A DNA stretch of 40,390 bases, taken from positions 1 to 40,390 of the IMG/VR virus record IMGVR_UViG_3300023112_000039; one strand, given 5' to 3'. A model generated the notes under the pieces. That model ran no database searches and had not been told where the DNA came from. It was given only the letters and a program-made list of their open reading frames with translations. Both the position numbers and the translations under genes were made by a program. Source of the DNA: a virus. Positions 7,781 through 15,469 of this stretch are shown here, piece after piece. Each line of letters starts with the position of its first letter. Within the stretch, counting starts at the first letter, position 1.

Positions 7781-9271
7781 TTAGATGAGAATGTCGGAAC
7801 CTTCGACTTTGCGAACAGAGTCGCCCTTGCTGTAAATAAGAACATAGTTCAGGGTGTAAACTGTTACTTCGTCAACGAGTGCGGAGGTAATGTTCACGTC
7901 GAGCCAGTAGCCGATGCTTTGAACATCGATATACGCATCCGGATCACCGCTTACCTGCCCAATGTAGGACTTCTGAGTGCTGGTAAGAGTTTTACCGCCC
8001 TGAATAGTTCCGTTGTCCTGAGCCTCCGTGATAACTGGTTGCATCTGGTTGATTGCAAGGCTTTCTCCGGTTTCATTCGCGGGGAGCTGTTCGAGCGCAA
8101 GCAGAAGATTCAGATACGAAGTGCTGATCGCATCTTTCAACCATACCTCGTTGGTATAAGGCCCGATGTCTCCCGCGTCCATCATCACGCCGTCTTGGTA
8201 GAACTCGATGATTTTACCGGCCTGCTGGGTCGCCCCAATGTAGTTGATGTGCAAGGCGTCGTATGTGTCGGAGTCTGCGTCGGTTGTCACGCTGGCGCTC
8301 TCCGAGTCAAACTGCTGATACATGTAATTCTTAACCGAGTTCGGGCGGTTGTAGTTGGTCGAGGCAAAAAGAGCCATCGGCATAAACTCGGCGTAATCGT
8401 CAAAAGCGTCGAGGGTAACAACGGTTCCCGTGCTTCCGTCGATAAGAGCCTCAAGAGTCGCGGCATTTGCTGCGGTGACGCTGACCGAATACATGTACTT
8501 GTAATTTTTAGCCACAACCCACGCCGCGTTTTCGGTGATTTCATCGTTTGTGAGAGTTTCAATAAACGAGAAGGATCCGAAGTTGTCGCTAATTGCGTCG
8601 ACGCGAGCCAGAGCTTCGACCGGCGTTTCAGCGTCCATTCCAACGCTTAGGATCGGGGCGTTGCCGACATCCAAACGCATCAGGGCGCTGAAGTCTGTTC
8701 CGGAGGTATAGGCGCTCAAATATCCGATGTCACCCGCACCCGTGTCTCCTCCCGTGATAGTGAACACGCCGGAAACATGAGTAACGGTTGCGGCAGTCCA
8801 CATTGTTCCGCCGCCCGTATTCGCCTGAATTGCTGTCTCAAGGGAGTCCGCAATGTAGTCGTAGGTGGTTGCTCCGCTGTAGTTCTCGCCGGTTACAGCC
8901 AGCGTTTCACCGCCGAGGTTAACCACGCAAGACCCGCCAGTAACAGCTGTAAACTCCGAGAGAGCCGCGAGCGTTTTTGTGCTTTGCAGAACTGGAGCAA
9001 CCGCCGAAGGAGTGTACCGGGCAATGCTGATTTTATCCGCCTGTGTAATAGACTTCGAGATGAACCCGAAATATTTCACCGCGAATTTGTACTCGTCCGA
9101 ATCGGATCCAAAATAAGACAGGACGCCAGAAAGGTTCATTTCAAGAACGCTGTCGGTCGGGGCCAGCACGTTTGTGGTCATTAAGCGACCAATGAGTTCG
9201 CGCCGAGACGCTGAAGCTTCTCCGCCAACTCCGGAAACGATATCGATATATTTTTTCTGGTCAATAGCCAT
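7781..9271 (-). CDS. Contractile tail sheath protein (DUF3383-like)
   Basis: A 496-residue protein. The N-terminal segment (IDIVSGVGGEASASRRELIG), the LSYFGSDSDEYKFAVKYFGF motif and ISIARYTPSAVAP are typical of DUF3383 sheath proteins. The C-terminal domain (WLDVNITSALVDEVTVYTLN) is the conserved core that forms the handshake strands. A beta-rich insertion around residues 110-180 resembles the immunoglobulin-like surface domains common in sheaths. This gene is the main evidence for a myovirus. Confidence 0.87.
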   Translation of the reverse strand: MAIDQKKYIDIVSGVGGEASASRRELIGRLMTTNVLAPTDSVLEMNLSGVLSYFGSDSDEYKFAVKYFGFISKSITQADKISIARYTPSAVAPVLQSTKTLAALSEFTAVTGGSCVVNLGGETLAVTGENYSGATTYDYIADSLETAIQANTGGGTMWTAATVTHVSGVFTITGGDTGAGDIGYLSAYTSGTDFSALMRLDVGNAPILSVGMDAETPVEALARVDAISDNFGSFSFIETLTNDEITENAAWVVAKNYKYMYSVSVTAANAATLEALIDGSTGTVVTLDAFDDYAEFMPMALFASTNYNRPNSVKNYMYQQFDSESASVTTDADSDTYDALHINYIGATQQAGKIIEFYQDGVMMDAGDIGPYTNEVWLKDAISTSYLNLLLALEQLPANETGESLAINQMQPVITEAQDNGTIQGGKTLTSTQKSYIGQVSGDPDAYIDVQSIGYWLDVNITSALVDEVTVYTLNYVLIYSKGDSVRKVEGSDILI

Positions 9272-9285
9272 GAGTTTTTCCTTTT

Positions 9286-9834
9286 TTATACTTGTTCTAT
9301 TGTGACGGTCTTTTCTGTGACCACGGGCAGGGTTCTGGTGTTCGACTGAATGAGGGTTATTGTCAAATCAAAGCTGGGGTCTTTTGAGTAAAGATCACTA
9401 TCTGACATCCCGACAGGCGTCCGCACCTCTGTAACGTTAATGCAACTCATTTCGAATGTCTTGAGCTTGTCGATCCCCTCCTGTCCGTTGAAATAGTCAA
9501 CGAGAAGATTCAGTACATCCGTCGAGGTTTGGGTGCTTATGGTATCGGCGGGCAGTCGAGATTTACGGCCCGTAACCTGAAACATGATCTCCTGATAGGA
9601 AGATTTATTCTCGATCAAAACGTCATCCTCAACGCTTGGCGTTCGGCTCTGTTTGCCGTATCGCTTGGAGCTTACTTTATCGATCCAGATTGTAGGGGAT
9701 GCTGTTCCGCCTGGAATGGTTGACTTTGACGGCTGTCCGGACTGAATAACCTCAAAATCGGCAATGCTGTTTTCAGCAAGACCGGCTTCAACCGCATCAA
9801 TCACGTTCGACCAGATTGTATTTTCGTTTTTCAA
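9286..9834 (-). CDS. Neck/tail terminator-like protein
   Basis: A 182-residue protein with no motif I can assign firmly. It starts with a helical segment (TIWSNVIDAVEAGLAENS), followed by beta strands with TIWIDKVSSKRYGKQ and SYQEIMFQVTGRKSRLPADT, and ends in strand-rich VTEKTVTIEQV. This layout and its place between the collar-like gene and the sheath match phage tail terminator/neck proteins, sometimes annotated LIC_12616-like. The ATG overlaps the upstream stop by 4 bases. Confidence 0.55.
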   Translation of the reverse strand: MKNENTIWSNVIDAVEAGLAENSIADFEVIQSGQPSKSTIPGGTASPTIWIDKVSSKRYGKQSRTPSVEDDVLIENKSSYQEIMFQVTGRKSRLPADTISTQTSTDVLNLLVDYFNGQEGIDKLKTFEMSCINVTEVRTPVGMSDSDLYSKDPSFDLTITLIQSNTRTLPVVTEKTVTIEQV

Positions 9835-10199
9835 GCCTTTTTATCCTCTACGGCGATGACTGATCCCCACTCGTTGTAAGTCACCCAATCCGTGCTTTTT
9901 TCTACATTATAAACCATTCCATTGTAAATGATCTGGTCTGCAACTTCCTGCCGATCGAGTCCCAGCATTCCAACGCTCGACCATGCTTGTATATAGTTTT
10001 TCCCGAATTCTAGTCCCAGATTGCGATATGCAGCGTTCTCCACCGCCTCAACAATTCCTTTTTCCACATCAACCGGCGCGTTAAAAATTGGGATCTTAAA
10101 CCCGATCTCGCTTACCGTGTTCGTCCCGGAGTATTTCTGAACCTGAAACGTTGATGTCGGAATGATGGAGTGAGCCAAATTTAATAGATTACCCAGCAT
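9831..10199 (-). CDS. Neck/collar-type protein
   Basis: A 122-residue protein between the virion morphogenesis-like gene and the terminator-like gene. It starts LLNLAHSIIPTSTFQVQKY and has a central FGKNYIQAWSSVGMLGLDR and YNGMVYNVEKSTDWVTYNEW. Similar-sized proteins in this slot of DUF4054/DUF3383 phages are called collar or head-completion proteins. No domain is recognisable beyond that, so the call rests mostly on gene order. Confidence 0.5.
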   Translation of the reverse strand: MLGNLLNLAHSIIPTSTFQVQKYSGTNTVSEIGFKIPIFNAPVDVEKGIVEAVENAAYRNLGLEFGKNYIQAWSSVGMLGLDRQEVADQIIYNGMVYNVEKSTDWVTYNEWGSVIAVEDKKA

Positions 10200-10632
10200 T
10201 TGCGCCTCCCGTTTTAAATGAAATTGACCTCAGCATGGTCTTCGTGTCGATAAGCGGGTCGTTGAACCCTTTCCTGGCGATTGTTTCCTGAGAGTTTGGC
10301 GGGCTTGATATTGAAACGATTTTGTTCTGAACGTCGCCCCGTATCACCGCCCCCATTTGATTCATGACCTGTTCTACGCTCAGTCCCGAGGCAAACAGTT
10401 TTGCCGTTAGATCAACCCACGCTGTTTCTTTTTCGTGAATCGTGGTACGCATGAAAGACCGTATCGGAATGTTTAGCCACCGGTTGCCGTATTCGTGCTT
10501 TTCTGCGACAGACGCGACCGGCTTTCCATCTTCGTATGTGGCCTCTGGGAACCATCCAACGGCAACGCGCCCGTTACTTAAAGCGTTAAGGTTCCGGAAA
10601 ATGTCGGCATTTTTCTGCCGCACAACCCTCAC
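10189..10632 (-). CDS. Virion morphogenesis / gp10-like neck protein
   Basis: Starts at GTG 10632, which overlaps the TGA of the upstream connector gene (GTGA), giving 147 residues. A longer frame reaching 10851 exists, but it lies inside the connector gene. The sequence has RVAVGWFPEATYEDGKPVAS, AEKHEYG and NIPIRSFMRTT, a pattern typical of phage virion morphogenesis and HK97 gp10-like neck proteins. It probably helps join head and tail. The C-terminus overlaps the next gene by 11 bases. Confidence 0.68.
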   Translation of the reverse strand: MRVVRQKNADIFRNLNALSNGRVAVGWFPEATYEDGKPVASVAEKHEYGNRWLNIPIRSFMRTTIHEKETAWVDLTAKLFASGLSVEQVMNQMGAVIRGDVQNKIVSISSPPNSQETIARKGFNDPLIDTKTMLRSISFKTGGANAG

Positions 10633-11057
10633 CGCAAAACCCTTGTGAAAGAGCCTCCGCAGTATAGACCAGCCGGGGCTTTGGTTTGCAAAAGCGCAAG
10701 ATATGCCTGCCCGTAGCAGGTTTGGTTTATCCAGTAAGTGAAAGAAGAGCTTCCGGGAGGCGGGACCATTGAGACAGATACGCTCCCGATTGATGACGAG
10801 CCAACAAGCCCGCCCTGAGAGCCTCCGTTGCCTCCTGAAGCGCCTCCGCACACCTTAAGGAGATGCGCGGCCATGTACTCAATCGCCAACAGTCGACATT
10901 CGTCTTTTAACGGGCCGGAGTTGGTTTTAGATATAAAACAGGCAGATCGGTCGATCGCAGCCTGAACAATAGCGTCCGTGTATGGCGGATCGGTAAATTC
11001 GGGAAAATCAGCACGGAACTGCTCAACGGTCAATGTGATTTCAGATTCCGCGCTCAT
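10629..11057 (-). CDS. Head-tail connector protein (DUF4054-like)
   Basis: A 142-residue protein. The opening VEQFRADFPEFTDPPYTDAI with following helices, the glycine/serine-rich centre (GGASGGNGGSQGGLVGSSS) and the C-terminal GQAYLALLQTKAPAGLYCGG are the DUF4054 pattern found after major capsid genes. It should bind under the portal as a connector ring. An ATG with a nearby upstream purine stretch (CAAAGGAGTAG) supports the start. Confidence 0.8.
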   Translation of the reverse strand: MSAESEITLTVEQFRADFPEFTDPPYTDAIVQAAIDRSACFISKTNSGPLKDECRLLAIEYMAAHLLKVCGGASGGNGGSQGGLVGSSSIGSVSVSMVPPPGSSSFTYWINQTCYGQAYLALLQTKAPAGLYCGGSFTRVLR

Positions 11058-11062
11058 TTACT

Positions 11063-11416
11063 CTACTCCTTTGAAGTTGTCGGAGCCTCTTTGCCCGCGT
11101 CCTGATAATCCTTTGGAACGAGCGGGGCAGACTGGTCTTTGGCTTCCATGTCCTTGGTGCTTTTCTTCGAGGTTTTATGAACCTTTACGAACCCGGACTC
11201 AAGGTGTTGCTTGAAAATTCCGTTGTTCAGAAGCAACTGGAGTTGCTTTTCTGTGACCTTTGTCACAACACCGTCTTCAGTTAAGAAGTGTTTGCTGGCG
11301 ACATTCGCGCCTCCAGCGATAACAACCGAGTCAGTAACGATAGTTTCTTTCCCGGGTGTCTTTGAATAAAGAGCGTATCGCACGCTCGCAGTCATTGTTG
11401 ATGTAATATTAGGCAT
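11063..11416 (-). CDS. Small protein of unknown function in the head module
   Basis: A 117-residue protein with a beta-strand N-terminal half (STMTASVRYALYSKTPGKET), a VVTKVTEKQLQLLLNNGIFK segment and a charged, low-complexity C-terminal tail rich in Lys, Ser and Thr. It lies between the capsid and connector genes, so a structural or assembly role is likely, but I do not recognise the family. The ribosome site AGAAGGGAAGCGGA precedes the ATG. Confidence 0.6.
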   Translation of the reverse strand: MPNITSTMTASVRYALYSKTPGKETIVTDSVVIAGGANVASKHFLTEDGVVTKVTEKQLQLLLNNGIFKQHLESGFVKVHKTSKKSTKDMEAKDQSAPLVPKDYQDAGKEAPTTSKE

Positions 11417-11457
11417 TCCGCTTCCCTTCTATTATGGTTTTTGTTTGTTAAATACGA

Positions 11458-11477
11458 GGCGGGTTTTTACGCCCGCC
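11458..11477 (-). terminator. Hairpin after the capsid gene (weak terminator or mRNA 3' end stabiliser)
   Basis: GGCGGG (11458-11463) pairs with CCCGCC (11472-11477), leaving a 8-base loop. It lies between the capsid stop and the next start. On the minus strand there is no uridine run after it, so full termination is unlikely. A partial stop or RNase barrier raising capsid mRNA relative to downstream genes would fit. Confidence 0.45.
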
Positions 11478-11490
11478 CGCATCTGGATGA

Positions 11491-12573
11491 TTAGATTCCG
11501 GTGTAGCGAACAACCCCGATAGGTTGAGCAAACAGGGCGCCGGCAGTCGCGCATGAATACGCTTCCAAGAACCCTTTAGCCTGCTTTTCTACCCCGAGCA
11601 TCCGGAACACGTCTTGAACGTACTGGTTCGCAACCTTGCGCCCGCCGATGGTCTCAGCGATCAGGTAGAAAACGTTCGATCCACCGTTTGCACCGGTGTA
11701 CTGAGGAGCGTTTTCGATGCGACACTTAGGATACGTCTGCGCAATCCACTCACGAACAGAGGTAGTACCCAGCTCGTTAACGGTTGCCAGCATATCGATA
11801 GACACGTCAGCAATTGACAGGCAGCACTCGTCCTTGTAGGGATCGAAGTTCGAACCAGACCGACGACGAAGAGCGGACATTGCCGTCTTGATGTCGTTAA
11901 CGATCTCAAGGAATGTCTTCTCGGCCCATGTGAACCCGCCCGTTCCCGTTGCAACGGTCGTGTAGGCTGGCAAATTCGGATCATTCAAGATTCCGTAAGT
12001 GCGGTTAGCGCCGTCGTTGTAGCCGTAGAAGGCAACCTTGTTCAGCTCTACAGCGAACGAGGTTCCGACAGACATACGCTTTTCGGAAGCGGAATTCACA
12101 CGCATTGAGGAAGCGCGAGCTTCTTCGAGGGCGTGAACTTCAACAGCTTCTTCGAAACGAACGATTGTCCGACGCTCGAAGTTCGGGTTCCAGTCAGCGA
12201 GAACCGGATTCGTTTTGTCGCCGTATGGCTTCGCCTGTCCGGTGTGTTCCAGGACAGTCGCAACAACTTCTTCGTCCGCCCAGTTGCCTGCAATATCACG
12301 ACCGATAATATTATCGGCGGTACGAGCCTGCGTGATTGTGCGGATAACATCCGGCAGGAAGTGCTGCAGGAATTGAACCGGAGTGGATGTTGATGCGGAG
12401 GTAATCAGGTCAGGCGCGGCGTCCTGAGCCATTGCCATAAACTCGCGCATTGCGCGGGGAGTGGCGTTGATACCAAGGCTCTCAAGAGTAGACAGTTGCG
12501 TCTGCTCGTCCATTGCGTAAGCGCGAACCTGATCGGGTCGCAATGACAGTTTTACTTGTGTGTTGTTCGGCAT
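11491..12573 (-). CDS. Major capsid protein (DUF2184-like, HK97 fold)
   Basis: A 360-residue protein. Segments DLITSASTSTPVQFLQHFLP, RTADNIIGRDIAGNWADEEV, FERRTIVRFEEAVEVHALEE and AFYGYNDGANRTYGILND are typical of DUF2184 major capsid proteins. The size and position after the cement gene support this. The ATG has an AAAGG site 8 bases upstream. It forms the icosahedral shell. There is no separate propeptide, and the N-terminal 40 residues look ordered rather than scaffold-like. Confidence 0.87.
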   Translation of the reverse strand: MPNNTQVKLSLRPDQVRAYAMDEQTQLSTLESLGINATPRAMREFMAMAQDAAPDLITSASTSTPVQFLQHFLPDVIRTITQARTADNIIGRDIAGNWADEEVVATVLEHTGQAKPYGDKTNPVLADWNPNFERRTIVRFEEAVEVHALEEARASSMRVNSASEKRMSVGTSFAVELNKVAFYGYNDGANRTYGILNDPNLPAYTTVATGTGGFTWAEKTFLEIVNDIKTAMSALRRRSGSNFDPYKDECCLSIADVSIDMLATVNELGTTSVREWIAQTYPKCRIENAPQYTGANGGSNVFYLIAETIGGRKVANQYVQDVFRMLGVEKQAKGFLEAYSCATAGALFAQPIGVVRYTGI

Positions 12574-12590
12574 TGTTTTGACCTTTCAGG

Positions 12591-13460
12591 TTATGCGTTA
12601 GTGAGTGACAGAACAGCCAGTCCATTCGGGGCCGTTGAGTCAACGAAGATGAATCGAGCGTTCGGGATAAGGGTCTTCCCGGACTGTGCTCCGGCTGAAC
12701 TGTATCCGTAGATGTCGCCGGTCGCGGTTTCGTAGAAGGCGTAGTAGCCGACTTCAACCGTGATTTTTGGCTTAACAACGATGTGACCCATTGTGGCAAG
12801 CTCGCCGGTTTTTCCGTTTTCAACGACAAGCGTTGCGTCAAGACCGGAGTGGCTGTAGCTCTTCGGATTGACGAGGATACCAACAAACATTGTTGATCCA
12901 CCCTGTACCGCTTGCAGGCGGTTGGATGAGTCGGTCGTGAATGCGTTACCAACTACGGCGCTGTTTGCGAATGCGTCAACTCCGCCGGTGAAGAACCCGG
13001 TAGTCGGAACAATCGTGGTGTTGTCCATGCTTTCCGTGAATACAACGATGTTTCCAACAACTCCGCCGTAGATCGCCGTAAAGGTGACTTCTGCGGTGTC
13101 GGTCAGTGCTGCCGTTGCTGCAAGGTTGGCGGTTGTTCCAGCAAAATAATCGGTTCCGGCGATTCCGGTTGCTCCGATTGCTTTTGCGATTGAGTCTGCG
13201 GTTGCTGCGGCGGTTGCTCCGATTTGAACATCGAAGGCCTGTGCGAGCGTGTCGCGCATCCGGTACGCCTGAGTCCCGATAACAAAAGTATCGTCCTCGG
13301 TGGGTACGTCGGTGAGCGTCATAACGCCAGTTGCGTTTACTTCCGCGATGGGGGTTCCGCCGGTTACGACGTAAGGGGCGACTCGGCGGGGGCTGTCATC
13401 ATAGAATGATCCCTGTACGCCAAATCCCTGGTCAACATTTACTGTGCTTTGCAGTGACAT
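12591..13460 (-). CDS. Head structural cement/decoration protein (Gp24-like) with inserted module
   Basis: A 289-residue protein. The ends (MSLQSTVNVDQGFGVQGSFY ... TGDIYGYSSAGAQSGKT) match the cement proteins that stabilise DUF2184-type capsids. Between roughly residues 50 and 150 it carries DDTFVIGTQAYRM ... FDVQIGATAAATADSIAKAI ... GTDYFAG. This is clearly related to the insertion in the baseplate J protein at 1218..2750. The gene lies between protease-scaffold and capsid. Confidence 0.75.
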   Translation of the reverse strand: MSLQSTVNVDQGFGVQGSFYDDSPRRVAPYVVTGGTPIAEVNATGVMTLTDVPTEDDTFVIGTQAYRMRDTLAQAFDVQIGATAAATADSIAKAIGATGIAGTDYFAGTTANLAATAALTDTAEVTFTAIYGGVVGNIVVFTESMDNTTIVPTTGFFTGGVDAFANSAVVGNAFTTDSSNRLQAVQGGSTMFVGILVNPKSYSHSGLDATLVVENGKTGELATMGHIVVKPKITVEVGYYAFYETATGDIYGYSSAGAQSGKTLIPNARFIFVDSTAPNGLAVLSLTNA

Positions 13461-13462
13461 AA

Positions 13463-14008
13463 TTATTTTCCTTCCAAGTAATTTTCAAGTGATGTGTCTT
13501 TCCCCGGCACAACTGCCGAGTCGAGAGCGAATTGCGCGGGCTTGCTATCTGCGTTCATCAGATAACCTTTGAGAAGCGGGAGGGCTTCGTCTTCCGTGCA
13601 TTGAAGTTCAAGTTTTTTGCAGGCGTAAACGGCAACGTCTTTAGCTGTCATTACTGCGCTGTCAAAAGCCCCGACAAACGGCGTAACCTGCTCAACAAGA
13701 GCGTCGCGGGCAGCGATGATTGGAGCGATTGCGGCGAAGGTATCTTCGGCAGAAGCGGGTTTTTCTTCCTCTTCGTCTTCAGTTTTTGCCTCATCGTCTT
13801 CGTTTTCATCTTCGGTTTTGGCTTCTTCGTCTTTTTCGGCATCCTCTGCCGTTTCGACTTCAGCCTTTTCCTCGGTTTCATCCTCGGTTTTTTCAACTTC
13901 AGGGTCGCACATATCCTGCACGGCCTGAATTTCCTCTTCGGAGCAGACGCCATCCAGAGCCTCTCCAATTGCTTTCCGCTTGGCAGCGGATTTTTCTTTA
14001 TCGGTCAT
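13463..14008 (-). CDS. Nested scaffold protein (in-frame start inside the protease gene)
   Basis: An ATG at 14008..14006 is preceded by a near-perfect ribosome site (AAAGGAG, then 8 bases). It gives a 181-residue protein, in frame with the protease, that contains only the acidic scaffold region (MTDKEKSAAKRKAIGEALDG...). This copies the known lambda C/Nu3 arrangement. It would supply scaffold in excess over the protease. The start is inferred from sequence alone. Confidence 0.65.
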   Translation of the reverse strand: MTDKEKSAAKRKAIGEALDGVCSEEEIQAVQDMCDPEVEKTEDETEEKAEVETAEDAEKDEEAKTEDENEDDEAKTEDEEEEKPASAEDTFAAIAPIIAARDALVEQVTPFVGAFDSAVMTAKDVAVYACKKLELQCTEDEALPLLKGYLMNADSKPAQFALDSAVVPGKDTSLENYLEGK

Positions 14009-14590
14009 GGTATCTTCTCCTTTTTGGATTGCGTTGATCTCCTCGATAGAATCAAAAACTGTAGCTTTAGAGTCGTAGACCCTTACATCCGATCCCATTC
14101 TGCCCTTGTCAACAAGAGCAATGTGGTTTCCGGCAATACAGGTCTGTTTAAAATCGTATGTTTTCCCCTCGAACACCCCGCGCTGTGGTTCGTATTTGCA
14201 ACGATAGCCAAGGGAGAGTTCTTTTTTTCCGCTCTCGATGTTTTCTTTCAGCGACTCAGAATAGATTTTGAAGTCGGCAACAATCATTCCGGGGGTGTCG
14301 CCTTTGCGAACGTTGAACATGGAGCCACCAGCGGGTCGGTCGTCGTAGTTCGTGCATCCGTCTCCCAGCATCTCATGGTTATCGATGAAGGGGTCGCCGT
14401 TGAAAGACTCGATCGTGTCGGGTTTCTCAAGCTCGGAGGCTGGACGGTAGACGTTGTATATCTTATTCGGCTCAAGACCCAGCGACCCAGAAAAGTCAAT
14501 CTGAGATCCAAGGTAAGGAAAAACGCCCTCTTTCGTGACGGGGTTTCCCTTGATTAACCAAAAGCCGTTTATATCTACTTCTTTACCCAT
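13463..14590 (-). CDS. Prohead protease-scaffold fusion (DUF2213-like)
   Basis: A 375-residue protein in two parts. Residues 1 to about 185 form a DUF2213/S78-like protease domain. His72 in FIDNHEMLGDG and Ser126 in KKELSLGYRC are the likely catalytic pair, and AGNHIALVDKGRMGSDVRV follows as in related proteases. The rest is a very acidic helical scaffold (runs of Glu/Asp between about residues 225 and 285) ending in a small folded tail. It guides procapsid assembly and is then cleaved. A nested start for the scaffold alone is present at 14008. Confidence 0.83.
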   Translation of the reverse strand: MGKEVDINGFWLIKGNPVTKEGVFPYLGSQIDFSGSLGLEPNKIYNVYRPASELEKPDTIESFNGDPFIDNHEMLGDGCTNYDDRPAGGSMFNVRKGDTPGMIVADFKIYSESLKENIESGKKELSLGYRCKYEPQRGVFEGKTYDFKQTCIAGNHIALVDKGRMGSDVRVYDSKATVFDSIEEINAIQKGEDTMTDKEKSAAKRKAIGEALDGVCSEEEIQAVQDMCDPEVEKTEDETEEKAEVETAEDAEKDEEAKTEDENEDDEAKTEDEEEEKPASAEDTFAAIAPIIAARDALVEQVTPFVGAFDSAVMTAKDVAVYACKKLELQCTEDEALPLLKGYLMNADSKPAQFALDSAVVPGKDTSLENYLEGK

Positions 14591-14619
14591 ATGGTGCTCG
14601 CGTCCTGTTCTGGAAACAA

Positions 14620-14648
14620 GATTTATGCGAGAAGGGCGAATTTGTCAA
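14620..14648 (-). promoter_or_regulatory. Sigma70-like promoter for the head/tail genes
   Basis: On the minus strand, TTGACA (14648..14643, a perfect -35) is followed by a 15-17 base spacer and an AT-rich -10 region, CATAAA/TAAATC. It lies just downstream of a terminator and about 30 bases before the protease ATG. It probably restarts transcription for the capsid and tail genes. The -10 match is only moderate. Confidence 0.5.
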
Positions 14649-14683
14649 CGGGGTGTTTTGCAACTTTGTGCATGTTTTGTGCA

Positions 14684-14715
14684 AAAGAAAAAGCCCCTCC
14701 ATAACGGAGAGGCTT
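14684..14715 (-). terminator. Rho-independent terminator upstream of the protease gene
   Basis: On the minus strand, AAGCCTCTCC, loop GTTAT and GGAGGGGCTT form a 10-bp stem with one G-U pair, followed by TTTTTCTTTT. It ends the accessory gene block that starts after the tmRNA. The mirrored strand has a weaker tract. Confidence 0.75.
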
Positions 14716-14770
14716 GGTTGATCTCATCACGCGGCGCGATCAAAGACGTTGTTGTTTTGGCATTTGCCTA

Positions 14771-14842
14771 TTATTCGGGCCAGCCGGTTTTTAGAGGCCA
14801 CTCTTTAAAGCCTGCCTCTTTCCACGGCCATTCCCTACTCAT
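14771..14842 (-). CDS. Tiny ORF with repeated EWP motifs (23 residues)
   Basis: ATG at 14842 reads MSREWPWKEAGFKEWPLKTG followed by WPE and a stop. The REWP, KEWP and GWPE repeats are striking, and the preceding tiny ORF also has REWP. The ATG overlaps the stop region of that ORF, so coupling is possible. No family is recognised. It is short enough to be chance, but the repeated motif argues otherwise. With the neighbouring ORF it explains part of the 340-base gap before the protease gene; the rest holds the terminator and promoter. Confidence 0.35.
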   Translation of the reverse strand: MSREWPWKEAGFKEWPLKTGWPE

Positions 14843-14870
14843 CAGGCCACTCTCGGTAATGCGTTCTCAT
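14835..14870 (-). CDS. Tiny ORF MRTHYREWPDE
   Basis: An 11-codon ORF with a consensus ribosome site (AGGAGGAACT directly before ATG at 14870). It ends REWPDE and overlaps the 23-residue EWP ORF by 8 bases in another frame. The excellent ribosome site suggests real translation, perhaps as a leader peptide coupled to the next ORF, or one product joined by a frameshift. Function unknown. Confidence 0.35.
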   Translation of the reverse strand: MRTHYREWPDE

Positions 14871-14930
14871 AGTTCCTCCTGATTAATTTCGTCTAACAAG
14901 GCCCCTATCATGCACGTTTCCGCGCCGGGG

Positions 14931-15443
14931 TCAATCCTTCAACGACTCAACGTGATCCAGAATCTTTCCCTTGATCGTGTCGGGCTTCTTAACGGTTCCG
15001 CTGATCTCAAGGTTGTATTCAGACTTTGCAAACGCCTTCAGAGCGTCGGCGTCTTCTGAGTTTTCCCAGTCGAAGGGGGTGTCATCTTTGGATTCATCAG
15101 CCTCCGGCTCGTCATCTTCGCTTGGCGGTTTGTCATCTGCTGGCGGAGCAGGCTCTTTCTGCGGGGCTTCTGGCGCGGCGTCGTTTCTCAAGTACTCGCT
15201 GACGTCGCAGGCCCGCACAATCTTCGCCTCCCCGTCTTCGCAAGCAATGAAGTCGCCCTTCTTAGGGTTGTGTTCGAGCAAAAAGGCGTTATTCACCTTG
15301 ACCGGATCACAAGCGCCGTCTTTGACGTGCAGCAACGCGGTTCCGTCACTCTCGCGGTTTTCTTCTTTGGCAATGTATACGTCTCGCGCAATCTCTACAA
15401 CTTCAAGCGCGCTTACCCCTTCTGGCATCTCTACTGTATTCAT
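14931..15443 (-). CDS. Acidic protein with C-terminal HeH/SAP-like motif
   Basis: A 170-residue protein. The N-terminal about 90 residues look folded (HVKDGACDPVKVNNAFLLEH, KKGDFIACEDGEAKIVRACD). A Pro/Glu/Asp-rich linker follows, and the last 40 residues (DALKAFAKSEYNLEISGTVK ... IKGKILDHV) resemble the HeH/LEM-like helix-extended-helix motif found at the ends of phage structural and packaging proteins. Role unknown; nucleic acid or protein binding is possible. Confidence 0.6.
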   Translation of the reverse strand: MNTVEMPEGVSALEVVEIARDVYIAKEENRESDGTALLHVKDGACDPVKVNNAFLLEHNPKKGDFIACEDGEAKIVRACDVSEYLRNDAAPEAPQKEPAPPADDKPPSEDDEPEADESKDDTPFDWENSEDADALKAFAKSEYNLEISGTVKKPDTIKGKILDHVESLKD

Positions 15444-15469
15444 GGTTTTCCCTTTCTGTTTTTGATTAA

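Noticed and set aside
7919-8650. 243-codon plus-strand ORF in the sheath gene
   Set aside because: Opposite a confidently identified sheath gene with no start signal or family resemblance.
10633-10851. Long N-terminal extension of the virion morphogenesis-like gene
   Set aside because: Lies inside the connector gene and reads as Arg-rich shadow sequence. GTG 10632 with GTGA overlap is the natural start.
13532-14557. 341-codon plus-strand ORF opposite the protease-scaffold gene
   Set aside because: Low-complexity Phe/Ser/Val translation mirrors the Glu/Lys-rich scaffold codons; no ribosome site, and the real gene is on the other strand.
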